Positions 10,570 through 23,200 of a DNA stretch of 64,000 nt are shown here, in pieces. The notes under the pieces are model-generated. The model was not told where the DNA came from and did not search any database. It saw only the letters and a list, made by a program, of their open reading frames with translations. A program made the translations under genes and the position numbers. Source of the stretch: Flabesymbios commensalis (taxonomy: Eukaryota; Annelida; Polychaeta; Terebellida; Flabelligeridae); assembly GCA_964017125.1 (NCBI GenBank), contig OZ024914.1, positions 16,416,420-16,480,419 on the forward strand, written 5' to 3'. Within the stretch, counting starts at the first letter, position 1. Each line of letters starts with the position of its first letter.

Positions 10570-13185
10570 GGGAGATGGAGCTAAGAGATTGTCATAAGTC
10601 ATGTGTTTCCTCCTATGTTTCTGTGACAAGACAATCAAGCCAGGGTAAGAAGAGAAGATCCTCTTCCGCGTCCGATACTCATAGTGTTGAAATCCCAAGT
10701 CACATCCACGTTTATATAAAAAAAAAATGTTTTCTGTGTGGTGAGAACTGCAAAGAACTCGACTCAAAACATTAAGACCGGTGGATTCCATTCAAAAGAT
10801 GTGAGACAAAACCGAGGAGAGCACTCCTCTAAGGACACATTGTCTGATATATTTTATCAACGTCAAGATGAGTAGGGTAAAGAGGTTGCTTTGCGACTTG
10901 CGGATGTCAGATGTGACCTACCCGCACGTGATGGAATGTATCATGTTATAACCTTTTTCGCGAAATACACATGGATACGAGACAGTCAGCGAGTTGTAGA
11001 CCTAGCATTGAATCACTGCAGGACGCTGTCGACATTATGAAAGCAGACATGTGTTTGACTTGGACAGTTGAGCTGTACAGCATAATGTAGAGAAATTGGG
11101 TCACTTGTCCAGGAAACAGATTCTAGTCGACTTTTGTGATTACTTTAGTGATGAAGTGATTGTCTTATCCGTCGAAGGTTGTGACACCATAGTTGGATTC
11201 AGAACGTTTGTGACCAAATCTTTGTAGATGGTGAAAGTGTCAGGTTCTGACGAAAATTATGATGTGGCGAAGGTGGTTAGGAGAGTTAAAGCAGAGGTGC
11301 GGAAAATCACTCAGCCAAGGGAATATTATGACTTAAGCGACCCTAAATTTTCCAAGACTGTAGCTGATACTAGTGGAACCCTGTTAAGGCTAGTGTCCGC
11401 CCTGGTGTCAGATGGAAACGTCACAAAACCCTCACTTACCATCTCTCAGACTATGCAACCACACATTAGTGTTGCAAGAAACCAGGCAACCATCGGTTTT
11501 AATATTAAGCTGCATCAAAAGCTTGGAAGCTCAGATGTTATTAAGTTGCGGAATAGTCATGGCCTTGTCAGCTCCTATTATGAGGTTCTTCGTTTTTGCA
11601 AATCAGCTGCCTCATATGTTTCGAAGAACACTGATATAATTATATCATAAGAAGCTGGGCCCCACAGTGGAGCTTGGACCAATTTTTGGCTGGGGGGGGG
11701 GGGGGACAACATCGATGTAATGGTCTTCAGTCCCAGCGGTTTGAAAGGAACACATGCCATGGTCACAGAGTTCACTCAGCATCCAGCTGGCATCATTGAG
11801 GCAGGGCGTGCTGATGTGGCTAATGGAGTGATGAATCTCAAGTTTACTCGCCTTAAGAAATCTGAGACAGCATCACTTTGCCTGCCTGAGCAATTTCAAC
11901 AATGTGAGCACTACACTGGCCCTCAAAAATTGGACCCACCAAATCTCAAACAAACAGTGTCTCCTCTTTCTGATGTGGCTCACCTTGCCACTAGTTTTGC
12001 AAAGGCCAAAGGCAGATGTTGCTTGGCTAAAACAGTTCACGTCTGACACAAAACCACTTGATTGGGGAGGATATAATGCCCATTCCTGCAAATCCAAAGA
12101 CCCTATTCGTGTTCAGTCCATTGTGGGATATGCCTCCATCACGTCCAGATACAATGCAGACCACTATGGCGTACATGGACAGAGCCATGCAGAGTTGTGG
12201 GATGGAGTGCACAATTCTGACCTTTGACTTGCAGCTATACATTGTAGGATGCCTCGGGAAATGGAGTGACCAAGAGCGATGGAAGCGCATTATTCTAAGA
12301 CCAAGGATGATTCACGCACTACAGTCATTTCTTGCATGTATTGGTTTTCTTATAAAGGCCAGTGGTCTCGATGTACTTATTTGGGCAGCGTTTGGTGGAT
12401 TCACAGGGATTTTGGATGGAAAGTCGTGGCCAAACGCTCTAAGAGCCTACCGAACAATCGTCGCAGCTCTGATGAGTAACATTTTAAAAGATAAACCAAC
12501 TACTGAAACGATCATGACATATCTCGAGAGTGCAAGATCACATCCCACCGGAAGCTTGTGGGTTGGCTGCCTAATCAAGCCTACAATGATTGCCCATATT
12601 TTTTTGCGCTCATGAAAGAGATGCTGCCATAGTTCTTCGCCTCAGGGCATCACAACTATGCGAGATATGTAACATGGCACCTGCGTGAGATGGCAAATCT
12701 TCGACACATTGCCAAGAAGTATCTGCTTGATGGAGCACACGTATGTCGTCATGCAGATGGAAGGGCACAAGTTTGTTACTCCACGCCCTCAGAGCTCACT
12801 TACAGATGCTGCTCTGGAAGTCCGCTGACAAGGACAAACCACCAGCTGCTGCTCGTGACATCACCAACTTTGATTGGGAAAGCACTCAAGATTGTGCGGT
12901 CATGCCAAGCATCTCTGACCAGCAAGTAGCCCCGGCACAGTTGCTAGATATTGTGAGCTCTGGATGTAGTGCACAGAAAGCCTGCAATCAGATGAACTGC
13001 AGCTGTAGAGTGGCTGGTTTGTCTTGTATCTAGACTACTTTACGTGTGCAGGTGGCGATCATTGCTGTAAATCCAATGACCATTCGACATGATAATGGTT
13101 ATGAAGACGATGACGACAATGAAGATTGTGATGACGAAAAAGAACAATGGATTATGTATCAAGCCTCACACAATCTACCAGCACA
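10570..13185 (+). pseudogene. Decayed gene of unclassified transposon-associated protein family
   Basis: Fragments in several plus frames seem to follow one long protein. They start with a zinc-like KKKCFLCGENCKE segment (about 10727) and a VKRLLCDLRMSDVTYPHVMEC segment (about 10875). A 140-residue piece (11228-11650) ends LRNSHGLVSSYYEVLRFCKSAAS, and a GGDNIDVMVFSPSG region starts at 11704. A 185-residue piece (12058-12615) contains TFDLQLYI and RPRMIHALQSFLACIGFLIK. The last piece (to 13033) has a CXC-type cysteine cluster, CNQMNCSCRVAGLSC. An acidic tail (DDDDNEDCDDEK) follows in a shifted frame. At least five frame breaks are present, so it is dead. From memory, proteins of this arrangement are abundant, uncharacterised predictions in cnidarian and mollusc genomes. 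I cannot assign an activity. Its position between inverted repeats suggests it is the element's own gene. Confidence 0.6.
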
Positions 13186-13189
13186 AGTT

Positions 13190-13765
13190 GTAATATAGAT
13201 GTGGATATGAGGTGTCATGTAGCTTGTATCTAGAAGTTGTAGAGTAACAGTCAATAAACAATAGCTGTACAATTAATATAGATGTGTAATATCTGAGTAG
13301 TTTGTCATTAATGTTTTGACGATTTGTAAAAACATGGTTACATCTTGAATTTTGCTTCATCCATTTTTGTTTGTGCACGAGCTGGGATATAAACGTACGT
13401 GTCGGGTGTCATGTACATGGAGCTAGTATCTACAGGCTGTAGTACGTCAATGACTATACTAGAGCTGTGCAATTAATAGAGATGTGTAATAGCTGGGTAG
13501 TTTTTCTTTTATTTCTGAAGATGTTTATAAGCATATTTAGATGTAGATGTGAGGTGTCATGTAGCTAGTATCTACAAATTGTAGAAGATTAGTCAATAAA
13601 TAATAGTTGTACAATTAATATAGTACATTGATGTACATGAAGCTAATATATACAGGTTGTAGTACGTCAGTGACTATGCGAGAGCTGTACAATTAATAGA
13701 GATGTGTAATATCTGGGTACTTTGTCATTTATTTTCTGAAGATGTTTATAAGCATATTCACATAT
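13190..13765. repeat. Degenerate tandem repeats near transposon 3' end
   Basis: Segments containing GCTAGTATCTACA, a TTGTAGTACGTCA-like part and ACAATTAATAGAGATGTGTAATA recur about three to four times with irregular spacing of roughly 100-230 bases. They sit between the gene remnant and the right inverted repeat. Confidence 0.7.
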
Positions 13766-14969
13766 TGTCGTTATTGCTTCATCAATTTGTGTTCGTGCAT
13801 GGATAATAAAATGCAACAATTTAGTTGTGTTTTTTATATATGACATTTTACTGATTCCGCACTTATTTTTTATGTATTTTGTTTTCTGTATTTTGTTTGT
13901 TCTGAAACTCAAATTTTTTCTGTGGATTTGAATTCTGTGGTGAAATTCAGGACAAATAGAGGTATTACATGCCTTTCTACGTTGATTTCTACAAAAGTTA
14001 TACCGCAGCAATATTGGACGGCGGCCATTTTGGATTTATGCTAATTACTCAAAATGCCCAATCCGTGCAATTAGGCATTCGACGGTTTCTGAGTCTCTAG
14101 ACCCTATATATCACATTTCCATCTTAAAACCTTAGGGTACTCGCAATTTCTGGGTTAGCCATTTGGCAAATAGACTATTACCTGCATTGTCATACTTTGG
14201 TATTTATATTTCGAATAAGCTATGCCTGATTATATCTTTTTAATTGTTGATATTTGTGTTTAGTCTTATTTCCCGTGCAACAACATATTTGATCACGTTA
14301 ATTGCAACTGCGATTTATTATCATTATTGCCTGTTATGCAACTGATACTCCGACAATAAACCTATTTTCAATTAGATGAACGTTGACCAACACTACACAC
14401 ATATCTAGCTGACTGGCGAATTTTTACATTTTAATTAAATATTACAAAACAAGGATATATTACACCGTAAGCTTATAAACGCAATACTGGGCTAATACTG
14501 GCCCAGTGTTGTAGACGGTGGGCCAACATTAGACGAACCTTGGCTCAGCGTATCATGTTTGCTGTTATTGTAGCTAAATAAATACGTGTAAAAAATAACA
14601 TCAATACTAAAGCAAATACTAATAATACATTTTAAACATTTTACATAAAAGGCTTACAATTTACATTTTCCTTTAGTTTAGGGAGTCATATGCCTGTTGT
14701 TTAAGCCATATGCATAAGCGGAAACGTAAACTGTTATTTAAATATATTATGTAGATTCATAATATCTTAATATCTCCACTATTTAATTCACCGCATGTCG
14801 CATATATAAATGACATGCGTGGTGGGCGATATGAAGATGCAGCCCATTTGGTAGAACTTATGTGAACTGTTTTACTATTTATTTTGTTGAGGACATACAT
14901 TTTAAGGATTAGATAATTGCATATGTGAAATGGGATTGCAAAGGGTTTGCTTATTGCACGAAGTAACGA

Positions 14970-16868
14970 GCTAATTGTAGATCAAAGAATGACGTAACAG
15001 GTCGTTGGGCATAAATACTACTAGGCGTAGATTAACTTCATAACACATCCGTGATTTGATCTTCAGTCAATCCTAGCAGGCATACAAAAAATAAAAAAAC
15101 GATGACGCATCGGGAAGTAATCGAATAAAAATAGCAATTATTGATAGTTGTGTGTATTGAAATGCATAGTATACGTTACACACTCATTCTCATGTCAAAG
15201 TATATCATACAGGCTATTATTTATAATATGCAGTGATTTATACTACAACATAACCTGCTTAAATTTCACGAGTGTGTTATTTTCAGTTAGCACTTCTATG
15301 CACGCAGTTACTTCAACAAAAAAAACATTGCTCCTTGTAGTTGACAAGAGTTTGCACGCGATTTAAACAGTTCTAGTACCACTTCTGATAGCAAATGAAT
15401 GTTGACTTTCTTCGATTAAAATTGCAACCAAAATGCTAAGTTAAGAAAACATTGTTTGACAGCGTTAAAACTACTGATGGAATTATGTATTATTCCATGC
15501 AGAGAGTTGTGATATAGCTTCTTAGTTATTGAGCGATGTATTTTATATAAATTTTTAATCGGCGCTAAAGCACTCTCTCAAGTTTAATTCGTATTTTTTG
15601 TTAGCGAAAGGTGGCGGGCGTATAAAATCAAGTCACGAGGGCAAACACATATACAGGAGCATTCTCCACACATAGATGTCGCTCAGGCCAACCCCGCTCT
15701 GAGGTCAGAATGATACAGGAGTATACAAGTAGTATAAAGGGCAGATTATCATTATGTAACTTTCATTGCACAATGGTCGATCATAGACGGTAATTATACA
15801 ACCCCATGGTTGCGAGATCCCTCGTATGTACAAATTTATAATATTTACACTAGGGTTGGGCTGAGAGCATTATTTAACATTAATAAATGCATTACAATAA
15901 TATTATAATTTTTCAGGAAATTCCGATGTCTCATTTTGTGAAAATAATTAATATGTCATTATAAACAATCAACAGAAAAACAACTACTCAAATGTCTTAG
16001 TGGCGGAAGGGTTAATTGCCCGATTGGCGTGTCGCTTTAGTGCACCCGATGTCACTGGGCCGTGTTACCAGTTAGCAGATTAGCAGGTGTGATAAAAAAC
16101 TGAGGCCACTCTATAAACCCTTTCAGTGACAAGAACCGATATATTCGCCCTTATAGAAGCGTCAACGGGAATTAAATTTTCTTTTGGCTTGATAAGTATA
16201 TTGTTAAATATAAGGATTTTAATTTGGACACAAACTAAAAAAAATCCTTAGTATGTCGTATTCAGTTTTAGAACAAACAACTTTTGATCATTGAGCTATT
16301 AACCCTTGTGCTGCTAAGACCGTATATATACGTTTTCAAGCAAATAATATTATTTTTTATTCATTTGAAGCTGGAAATTGCGTCAGCAATTCCAGCTTTA
16401 AGCGAATGAAAAATACTCACAAACAATTCAGCAGCATAAGGGTCAACTTTCAATAGCTAATCATGTTACTATCACAAACATATTTCTGAGCGCTGATCAT
16501 CCACATGAAGATCATATTAAAAGGAGCATACCAGAATTAAATGAGTTGTTTTAACATATTAGTCAGTGAACAACAATAGATATAGTGTGACAAAAACAAT
16601 ACTTTTGTGCTGAGGTGATTTAGTTTCATTCATTTTGTTGTGCATATATTTATTATTACATATCGATAATAACGACGATGTACTAGGTAGCTACTTGACC
16701 ACTGTATCCAAGTACATATCAAATGTACTTGTAATGTACCACAGTATATTTGAAGAAAATATGTTCTTATACTTGATCATTTTGTACTTGTATACGCAAG
16801 TAAAATATATTTGCACCCAACCCTGCTATATACCAATATGAGATTATTTTATATCTGGATTTGGCAGT
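14970..16868. other. Insertion into composite element copy 1; no gene
   Basis: These ~1.9 kb are absent from copy 2, where the flanking sequences join directly at about 34800. The insert's right part has inverted GGGTTGGG (about 15855) and CCCAACCC (about 16817) motifs, which could be ends of a smaller element. It carries a TTAA MITE at 16303-16442. No coding region is supported. Confidence 0.55.
16303..16442. mobile_element. piggyBac-like MITE (TTAA target)
   Basis: It starts CCCTTGTGCTGCTAAG and ends with the inverse CAGCAGCATAAGGG. TTAA lies on the left (16299-16302) and TCAA on the right. Inside is a hairpin with arms AAGCTGGAAATTGC and GCAATTCCAGCTT around a GTCA loop. Confidence 0.75.
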
Positions 16869-17114
16869 GGAATCATGCATCATGTATATTATCTTTTACA
16901 CCTGAGCTATTATATAATCATTTGTAATTATCCGTATGCAAAAAATATCGGCAGTCATGTATACAGGTTGAAACACCACACACTTCCTCAATCACCCCTC
17001 CACGCGTAGTCATGGCTCCAACGCATGCCAAGTATACCCCCTGCCTGCCCCCACCCCGCCGCCATATCGGTGTCATTAGATTTAGCTGATCATTAAATTT
17101 GGCTCGCTACCGGC

Positions 17115-18200
17115 ATTAGCTCCTTACAGTACAAAAATTGCAGACGATGGGCCAACATCAAATATTATAAACATCTTCTACAAAAGCTGAACAGCATAGC
17201 AATACAATTCCAATTCCAAGCAGACACAAGATGCCGAATCGATGCCGGTCTGGCACCGGTCCAATGTCGTGGACGGTTGACCAACGCCAAACCAGCACCG
17301 ACCAGAGTTAGATGCATACTTATGTCAAGGCAAACATCTGCTAAGATACGGTCGTGATAAAGTATACGGGTTGAATATTATGACATGCACGTTTAAGTAT
17401 TCCATGTCAAAACAGGATTTTTTTAAAATGTCGATTTAAATGTTCAACAACAAATCCATCAGCTCTTGTAGGGTTAAATGGTAGTAGCTAGGTTGTTAGT
17501 TCCCAACAAACAGTTTACACGATGCACCGACTCAATGCTAGATAGATGCGGTTGACAACATACTGTATGTAATTGTTGTAGTTCACATCCACACAAGATC
17601 ATGTGGGTCCAGCTGTCAAAGCACATGAAACATACCATTATATCACGGTATATACAATATCATTGAAATGAATATATAATCGACACAATGTAGCCGCTGA
17701 AGATGAAACGTTTTAAAATATTGATAGTAGTATTCCAGCAAGTTGGGTTAAATAAAATGTCATTTGTTATAGGCCTAGATCAAGTTCCGTATGCTGATGA
17801 AAATTATATAGGTGACACAATAGATACCACAGTGCAGAGTAACATCCACTTCTGAACACTTATATAACATCAAGTGAATGTCGCTAGTACTTATATGGTT
17901 AAATGACATTTGTACATGCTACATACAAGTCGATCTAGTTCCGTATGCTAATTTATATACTAGTAGGTGACACTTGATAGCCCTGTGAAAAGAAAACACC
18001 CACTTAAAATACATCAATTGAATAAGATGAATCATAGCAAGACTAGGATTGGTATGGGCTTTAAATATAGGCTGTTCAACATGGAATAGCAGCGATACTG
18101 TTCTAAAGTAAATTAGTTCATGTAATCAATACACATCTATATTATGTATGACTATTATTATATGAGAATTTGTGTTCACACATCCTGAGCTATTTCTGGG
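17115..18200. other. No gene; one hairpin MITE
   Basis: Mostly unassigned AT-rich DNA. A GTCG-core hairpin (CCGGTCCAATGTCGTGGACG within about 17228-17312) is present. The phrase CTAGTTCCGTATGCT-like appears twice (about 17780 and 17935), suggesting an old duplication. Confidence 0.4.
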
Positions 18201-18204
18201 TGAG

Positions 18205-19850
18205 CGTGTCTTGAATCAACTGTTCTAGCTGAGCTTGGTTTGTTACTGTATATGTACGGTTTTATTGTGAAGTCTAGTTTTGATGTTACCGTCGCTGGAC
18301 CAGCAATGTAGAAAGCGGGAGGCGGCACGTTCTTGGCGGGCTTTATGAAACGATGTACTTCGCAGCTGAGTGAGATCCTCACCAACAAAAACTCCTTCAA
18401 CATTCTTCCTGGCATTCAAGATTGGATATCTCGAAAACCCCCTCGACCCCCTCGCCCCTCGACCCTCGACCCACGACCCTCGACTTTAATTTTTTCATTG
18501 TTTTTTGATAGGTCGAATGCGAAAATTCGGGAAACAATATCAGGTCAATGCTGGCTCACCGTCTGCGACGCTGGCCTAACATTGGCTGAACGCCTCGTGT
18601 ATGTTTTGGGAGAGACACAATACGCAATATATGGGGGGACTTGATAAGGCGTTAGACTGCCATCTGAGTCCCACTACTGTCTTACCTGGCCCAACATTGT
18701 TCCAGTCCAGTGATATCTAAGCACAGTCAGGACGAAGCATTAAACCAGTGTTGGTTTAATGCTGGCCAAACGATGGCCCACCGCTTTCTTGCGATGCGGG
18801 TGCCAATGCGTGTGACTGAATGAAGCTGGTGAGTAATATGCCGGGTGATATGACTGGTGAACACTGGTGAAGGGGCCTGGTGAGTGATATGCCGGGTGAT
18901 ATGACTGGTGAACACTGGTGAAGGTGGCAAGTGTTCTTTACGCACCAAAAAACAAGAGGCATGCTTGGGTTAAAGTTGGGCAAGCCTTGTAAACAGTGAA
19001 CCAACATTAAAATGTGTTTTCCCAGCTGTAGGCCTACATGTATTATCGCGCCAATCGGCGGCCAACCAGTAATATAAACATGATACATAAACCAACGTCG
19101 GGTGAATGCTGGACCAGCGTAAAGACGGCCAGCCAACATTATTGATAGCCAGGTTAGCATCACAGTAGGCCTGTATAAGTTTCCCGAATGTCATTATTAT
19201 ACAGAAGTTATTATTATATTATAAACAAACCAAAACGTTTTAAAAATTAAGTCGTGGGTCGAGGGGCGAGGGGGTTGAGGGGGTCGAGGGGGTTTTCGAG
19301 ATACCCTTGAAGATTTTCTGTCGTGAATTGTAAGTGTTGAATTTCACTATAATAGGTCGGGGCTTGACCTGGGAGGCGTTTCTGGTTTTCGCCGACGGGT
19401 GACGACCAACGCGGTGTGATCTACCGATTTCACCTGCTGAACAGTAACACTGACCTTCTCTGCATATTTTAAAACAAGTTCATCCGTGTTTTCACCTTGG
19501 TTTTCTGGATCAGACATCCATATTCTTAACGAATTTCGCCGTCCGTACTGTTCCAATTCGTCTTGGCTGTTTTTAAGTGAGGTAATTTCATTTTTGAGAT
19601 CCGTTACCTGATCTTCTAGACTGGAGACCTGATCAGTCAGTGTCTGGATCTTGGCGTCTGTCTTGTTGAGCCTGGTCAATACCGGTTGGAGCAGAATCTT
19701 CGTCAAGGCATCAACGATCCTACCGTCCGACAGTATACACAGGAATTTATCAGCGAAGGCCTGGGCCTCTGGATCTGGATTAGATCGTGTAGCAAGTGGA
19801 GTCAGTGTCTGAGGCGATGATTCTACCTGATCGATCCTCGATCAGGTAGA
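18205..19850 (-). mobile_element. L1-like LINE ORF1 remnant, split by an insertion
   Basis: The minus strand from about 19850 encodes an ORF1 RNA-binding protein of L1/Tx1 type. A proline-rich start (ESSPQTLTPLATRSNPDPEA) leads into a coiled coil (LTDQVSSLEDQVTDLKNEIT...). The hallmark ELEQYGRRNSLRI...GENTDELVLKYAEKV follows. The coding sequence is cut at 19310 by an 886-base inverted-repeat element and resumes at 18423 with NARKNVEGVFVGEDLTQLR and FHKARQERAASRF. A frameshift and a stop lie just upstream of the insertion (about 19350). No ORF2 is attached. Confidence 0.82.
18424..19309. mobile_element. G/C-rich inverted-repeat element, copy 1 (886 bp)
   Basis: Inverted ends read GGATATCTCGAAAACCCCCT on the left and, inverted, GGGTATCTCGAAAACCCCCT on the right, followed by runs of CCCTCGACCC. 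AAGATT flanks both ends (18418-18423 and 19310-19315). Removing the element and one AAGATT restores the reading of the interrupted LINE ORF1, which confirms a 6-bp target duplication. The interior holds GTCG-core hairpins but no coding sequence. Confidence 0.85.
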
Positions 19851-19863
19851 ATTATCGATCCTC
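19829..19863. repeat. Short palindrome next to a partial MITE
   Basis: Arms ATTCTACCTGATCGA and TCGATCAGGTAGAAT surround a 3-base loop. The next ~90 bases (to about 19950) match the inner part of the CAGTGCGGGG-type MITE found whole at 60068-60302. Confidence 0.7.
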
Positions 19864-20215
19864 GCACTGTAAGAGTAAACATATTTATAATCGCCGTACA
19901 CCCATAACATAGGACTGGTATTCAAATAAATCGGAAAAAGCTAACTGTTTCCTGGGACGCGCTGGGGAGTCGGTTATTATGATGCCCCTGTCGTGATACA
20001 TGGCGAGAGAGGAAGGGTCGCATGATTGAACGATGAACAATAAATACAAAGATGGTACGGGCCGTCGCCACGTCATTTTATGTTCATCTTTGGCAGAGTA
20101 CCTAAGTTCTGTTGAATTATTTAGTAATGTTAACATAACCGAATCTATTAGACTGGGGGGTATTCTTCTCTATTACATCATCTTCACTGAACATTGACGG
20201 ACGTATTTCTTGATT

Positions 20216-20282
20216 ATGGTCCGCTGCTACCTCTTTGTTGCGGCGTGTCTGCTAATCTTGCTTTCCCATGGACCATTACAAG
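20216..20282 (+). CDS. Chitinase exon 1 (signal peptide)
   Basis: It encodes M1-Q22 plus one base of codon 23. The residues [19 protein letters not shown] form a clear signal peptide: one basic residue, then a hydrophobic core. The donor is CAAG|GTAAGA. The ATG was chosen because it is the only one giving a signal peptide in frame with exon 2. Confidence 0.9.
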
Positions 20283-23200
20283 GTAAGACTGAGAATTGTG
20301 TCATTATGACGGTATTAATGATAAAAAATGAAAAGAAATGCAACCACAAGTCAAAGTGATGATACTAATACGGTGTACCTTTTGTTCTGTGAACGTAGGG
20401 CCTACTAAGTATGTTATCGGTCGTTTCATTACCATTTTATTAACCAGTAAATAGAGCTTTAACTAATAGATATGGCTGTCCAATTATAATCAGTACAGTA
20501 TAGTTATAATTCAACTCCATGTGTTTTTGTGGTGCATATTATTCGACATAATTATACATTCTCCTAGCAGTGAGAGTGTTATATACACCACTCAAGTGAG
20601 TCACAGACACAGCTCTCTGGCTCCTAGGAGACTATTAGTGTACCACGCAGCATATGCCTCTCACAAAACACCACTCAGCATATACCACTCACTCAGTATA
20701 TACCTCTCAGCATATACCACTCAGCATATACTTCTCAGCATATACCACTCAACATATGCCACTCAGCATATATCACTTAACATATACGAATCAGCATATA
20801 CCAATAAGCATATACCACTCAGCATGGACTAATCAGCATAATATGCTGATTAATATGCTGATAATATATTATACCAATCAGCATATATCGCTCAGCATAT
20901 ACCAATCGGCATATGCTGCTCAACATATGCCTCTCAGCATATACCACTCAGCATATATCACTCAACATATACCAATCAACATATACCACTCAACATATAC
21001 CGCACAACATATACCACTAAACATGTACAACTCAACATATACCACTCAACATAAACCACTCAACATATACCACTCAACATAAACCACTCAACATATAACA
21101 CTCAACATATACCACTCAACATATACCACTCAACATATACCGCTCTACATATACCACGCAACTTATACCTCTCAGCATATACCTCTCAGCATATACCTCT
21201 CAGCATATACCACTCAGCATATACCTGTCAGCATATACCGCTCAGCATATACCGCTCAGCATATACCACTCAACATATACTAATCACTATGTGATGATTT
21301 TCAAGAGCTTACTGATGATTTAGCAGACTTTGGTACGTCATGTGATAACTATACTTATTTTATTGTTGGCGACTTTTTATTTTATTTTATTTAGCTTTTG
21401 ACCAATACATATATATATTTAAAAACAGATACAAAAAAATATACACATTATATCATTAAAATAGTATATACAACATTGGTCGTGCTGCGTTAGAACAGGC
21501 TTATATAAGCCTCTGCAAGCTAGGCAGCAACTATATTTATATTCATCTATGTACAAAAAGTATAAGCATAAAAGTATAAAAAAATAATATACATAATAAT
21601 ATGAGTTTCCCGCGCCAAAACCAGAGATAAAATAACTACATATCAATATAAATAGTAGCAAAAACACACTCTGGAAAGCGTAGAAACCTATAAAATAAAT
21701 ACAAGTAGAATATTTTTATAATAAAAATATGCAAGTTATAATAATTGTCATGCTTTTAACATATACATCCCTATATACAATTATTACGATTAGTCTAAAA
21801 ACCATCGGCTGGCGTCAGCTCGTAAAGCCCTCGCGCTACCGAAACACAATGTATACATACCAATAAAAGTCGGACACGGTGTTCGTTCGTCAACTGCCAA
21901 CACCTACGTTAGCATCAGAAACATCCGTCGACCTCGCTGTCGAGTCTTTGGAAAAAGTCGGACACGGTGGTTCGTCGACTGCCAACACCTAAGTATGGAC
22001 ATCAGAACCATCCGCCAACCTCGCTGTCGAGTTTTTGGAAGCGTAGCGAAAAGCTTTCCCCCATCAACTCAGACAGTAAAGGTTGCGGTGATATCAATGT
22101 AAAGCATATGTTTCTCAGACCAAGTATTATCGTACATCACACCCAGAGCAGCAGCAATTAATACCCCATGTACAACGATTGTTAATATCGAAATCAATTA
22201 AATGTGACTTATACAAAACACCCAACTGTCTTTTAAATGGGCCTAAACTATCTGACATGCGAATATGTTGCGGAAGCTTGTTCCATAGACGAGCTAATCA
22301 TTTAAAGTTCATATATTGCGCTTGTACAGTTTTTGTCATGTTTAAATAAAATAATATTCCTTTGTTGGCAGACCGTCTGCTGGTATTTGATTGTACAAAT
22401 TGTAGGTATGTGTTAATGTTAATATCAATTTCACCATGTAGACATTTAACTAGGAAACACAGATCGAGAATTTCTCTGCGGTAACACAGTGGCAGTATAC
22501 CTAAAGTTAGACATCTATCTCTGTATGAGACATCAGATGAAAATCATTTAAAATAAATTTTGTAACATGACGTTGAACCCTTTCAATGCGCATAATTTCA
22601 TTTACCTGGTACGGAGACAACAAAGGTGTACAATATTCAAGTAAGCTTCTAACATGAGAAAGATACAACTGCAATTTTATTGCCACAGGGGCATCAAATC
22701 CTAAAGTACGTTTGACCAAACCTGACATACATTGAGCCTTTAAGACCCTTTTTAAAATGCGATTTTTAGAAGTCATACTGGTAGTCAATGTGACTCCTAA
22801 GTCAATCATGGAATCAACCCTTGTTAGTGGCTGACCGTCTACATAATACTCAAATTTCATATGACAATGTGCTTTAGAAATTTACATAACTTTACATAAT
22901 TACATTAAAATATATTTTCCAACGTTTCGCCGAAATCTCTAACAATTTTAGATCATTCTGCAATACATCAGAATCAGAAGTGGATTGTATTTTTCTAAAC
23001 GCTCGTACAGCCGATCATCCCGATTATGATATTACCACAGCTAATGATTACCATTTACCACTTCCTGATGATGTATTATTTCAGACATATTCTAATATTG
23101 AAAAGCGTGTCTCTAAAGATATTGTTATTAATGAAAACGGTAAGCGTCTGCTTCAATTTTGTAAATTAACAGGTTTTAGACTGTTAAATGGTAAACTAGA

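Larger units (their letters stand above)
9904..14177 (+). mobile_element. 4.27-kb terminal-inverted-repeat DNA transposon
   Basis: The element begins TAGTCTATTTGCCAAATAG and ends CAAATAGACTA. The inverted repeats run about 160-170 bases (9904 to about 10076, about 14017 to 14177), including the matching inner segment AAAATGGCCGCC. TTA flanks both ends (9901-9903, 14178-14180), so the target duplication is TTA, or ATTA if the adjoining A is counted. The related sequence at 33930 shows the uninterrupted site (CCATTGCCTGCATT), confirming the insertion. A 3-bp TTA/TAA duplication is typical of PIF/Harbinger elements, but no DDE transposase was recognised. The gene inside is described separately. 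Confidence 0.88.
9134..17114. mobile_element. Composite inverted-repeat element, copy 1 (interrupted)
   Basis: The left end reads GCCGGTGTCAAGCCAAATCT (9134). The right end, read inverted, is GCCGGTAGCGAGCCAAATTT (to 17114), so the ends are related inverted repeats. Next to the left end lies a ~52-bp minisatellite (9265-9725). Pieces at 9240-9903, 14178-14970 and 16868-17114 line up in order with 33175-35050, showing one original element of about 2 kb. It has been interrupted twice, by the 4.27-kb transposon at 9904-14177 and by about 1.9 kb at 14970-16868. It is non-autonomous, with no coding capacity of its own seen. The superfamily is unassigned; minisatellite-bearing elements of this style are known from bivalves. 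Confidence 0.72.

Noticed and set aside
20521-21082. Open frames encoding HIPLSIY-type repeats
   Set aside because: Translation of a 16-bp minisatellite inside chitinase intron 1.
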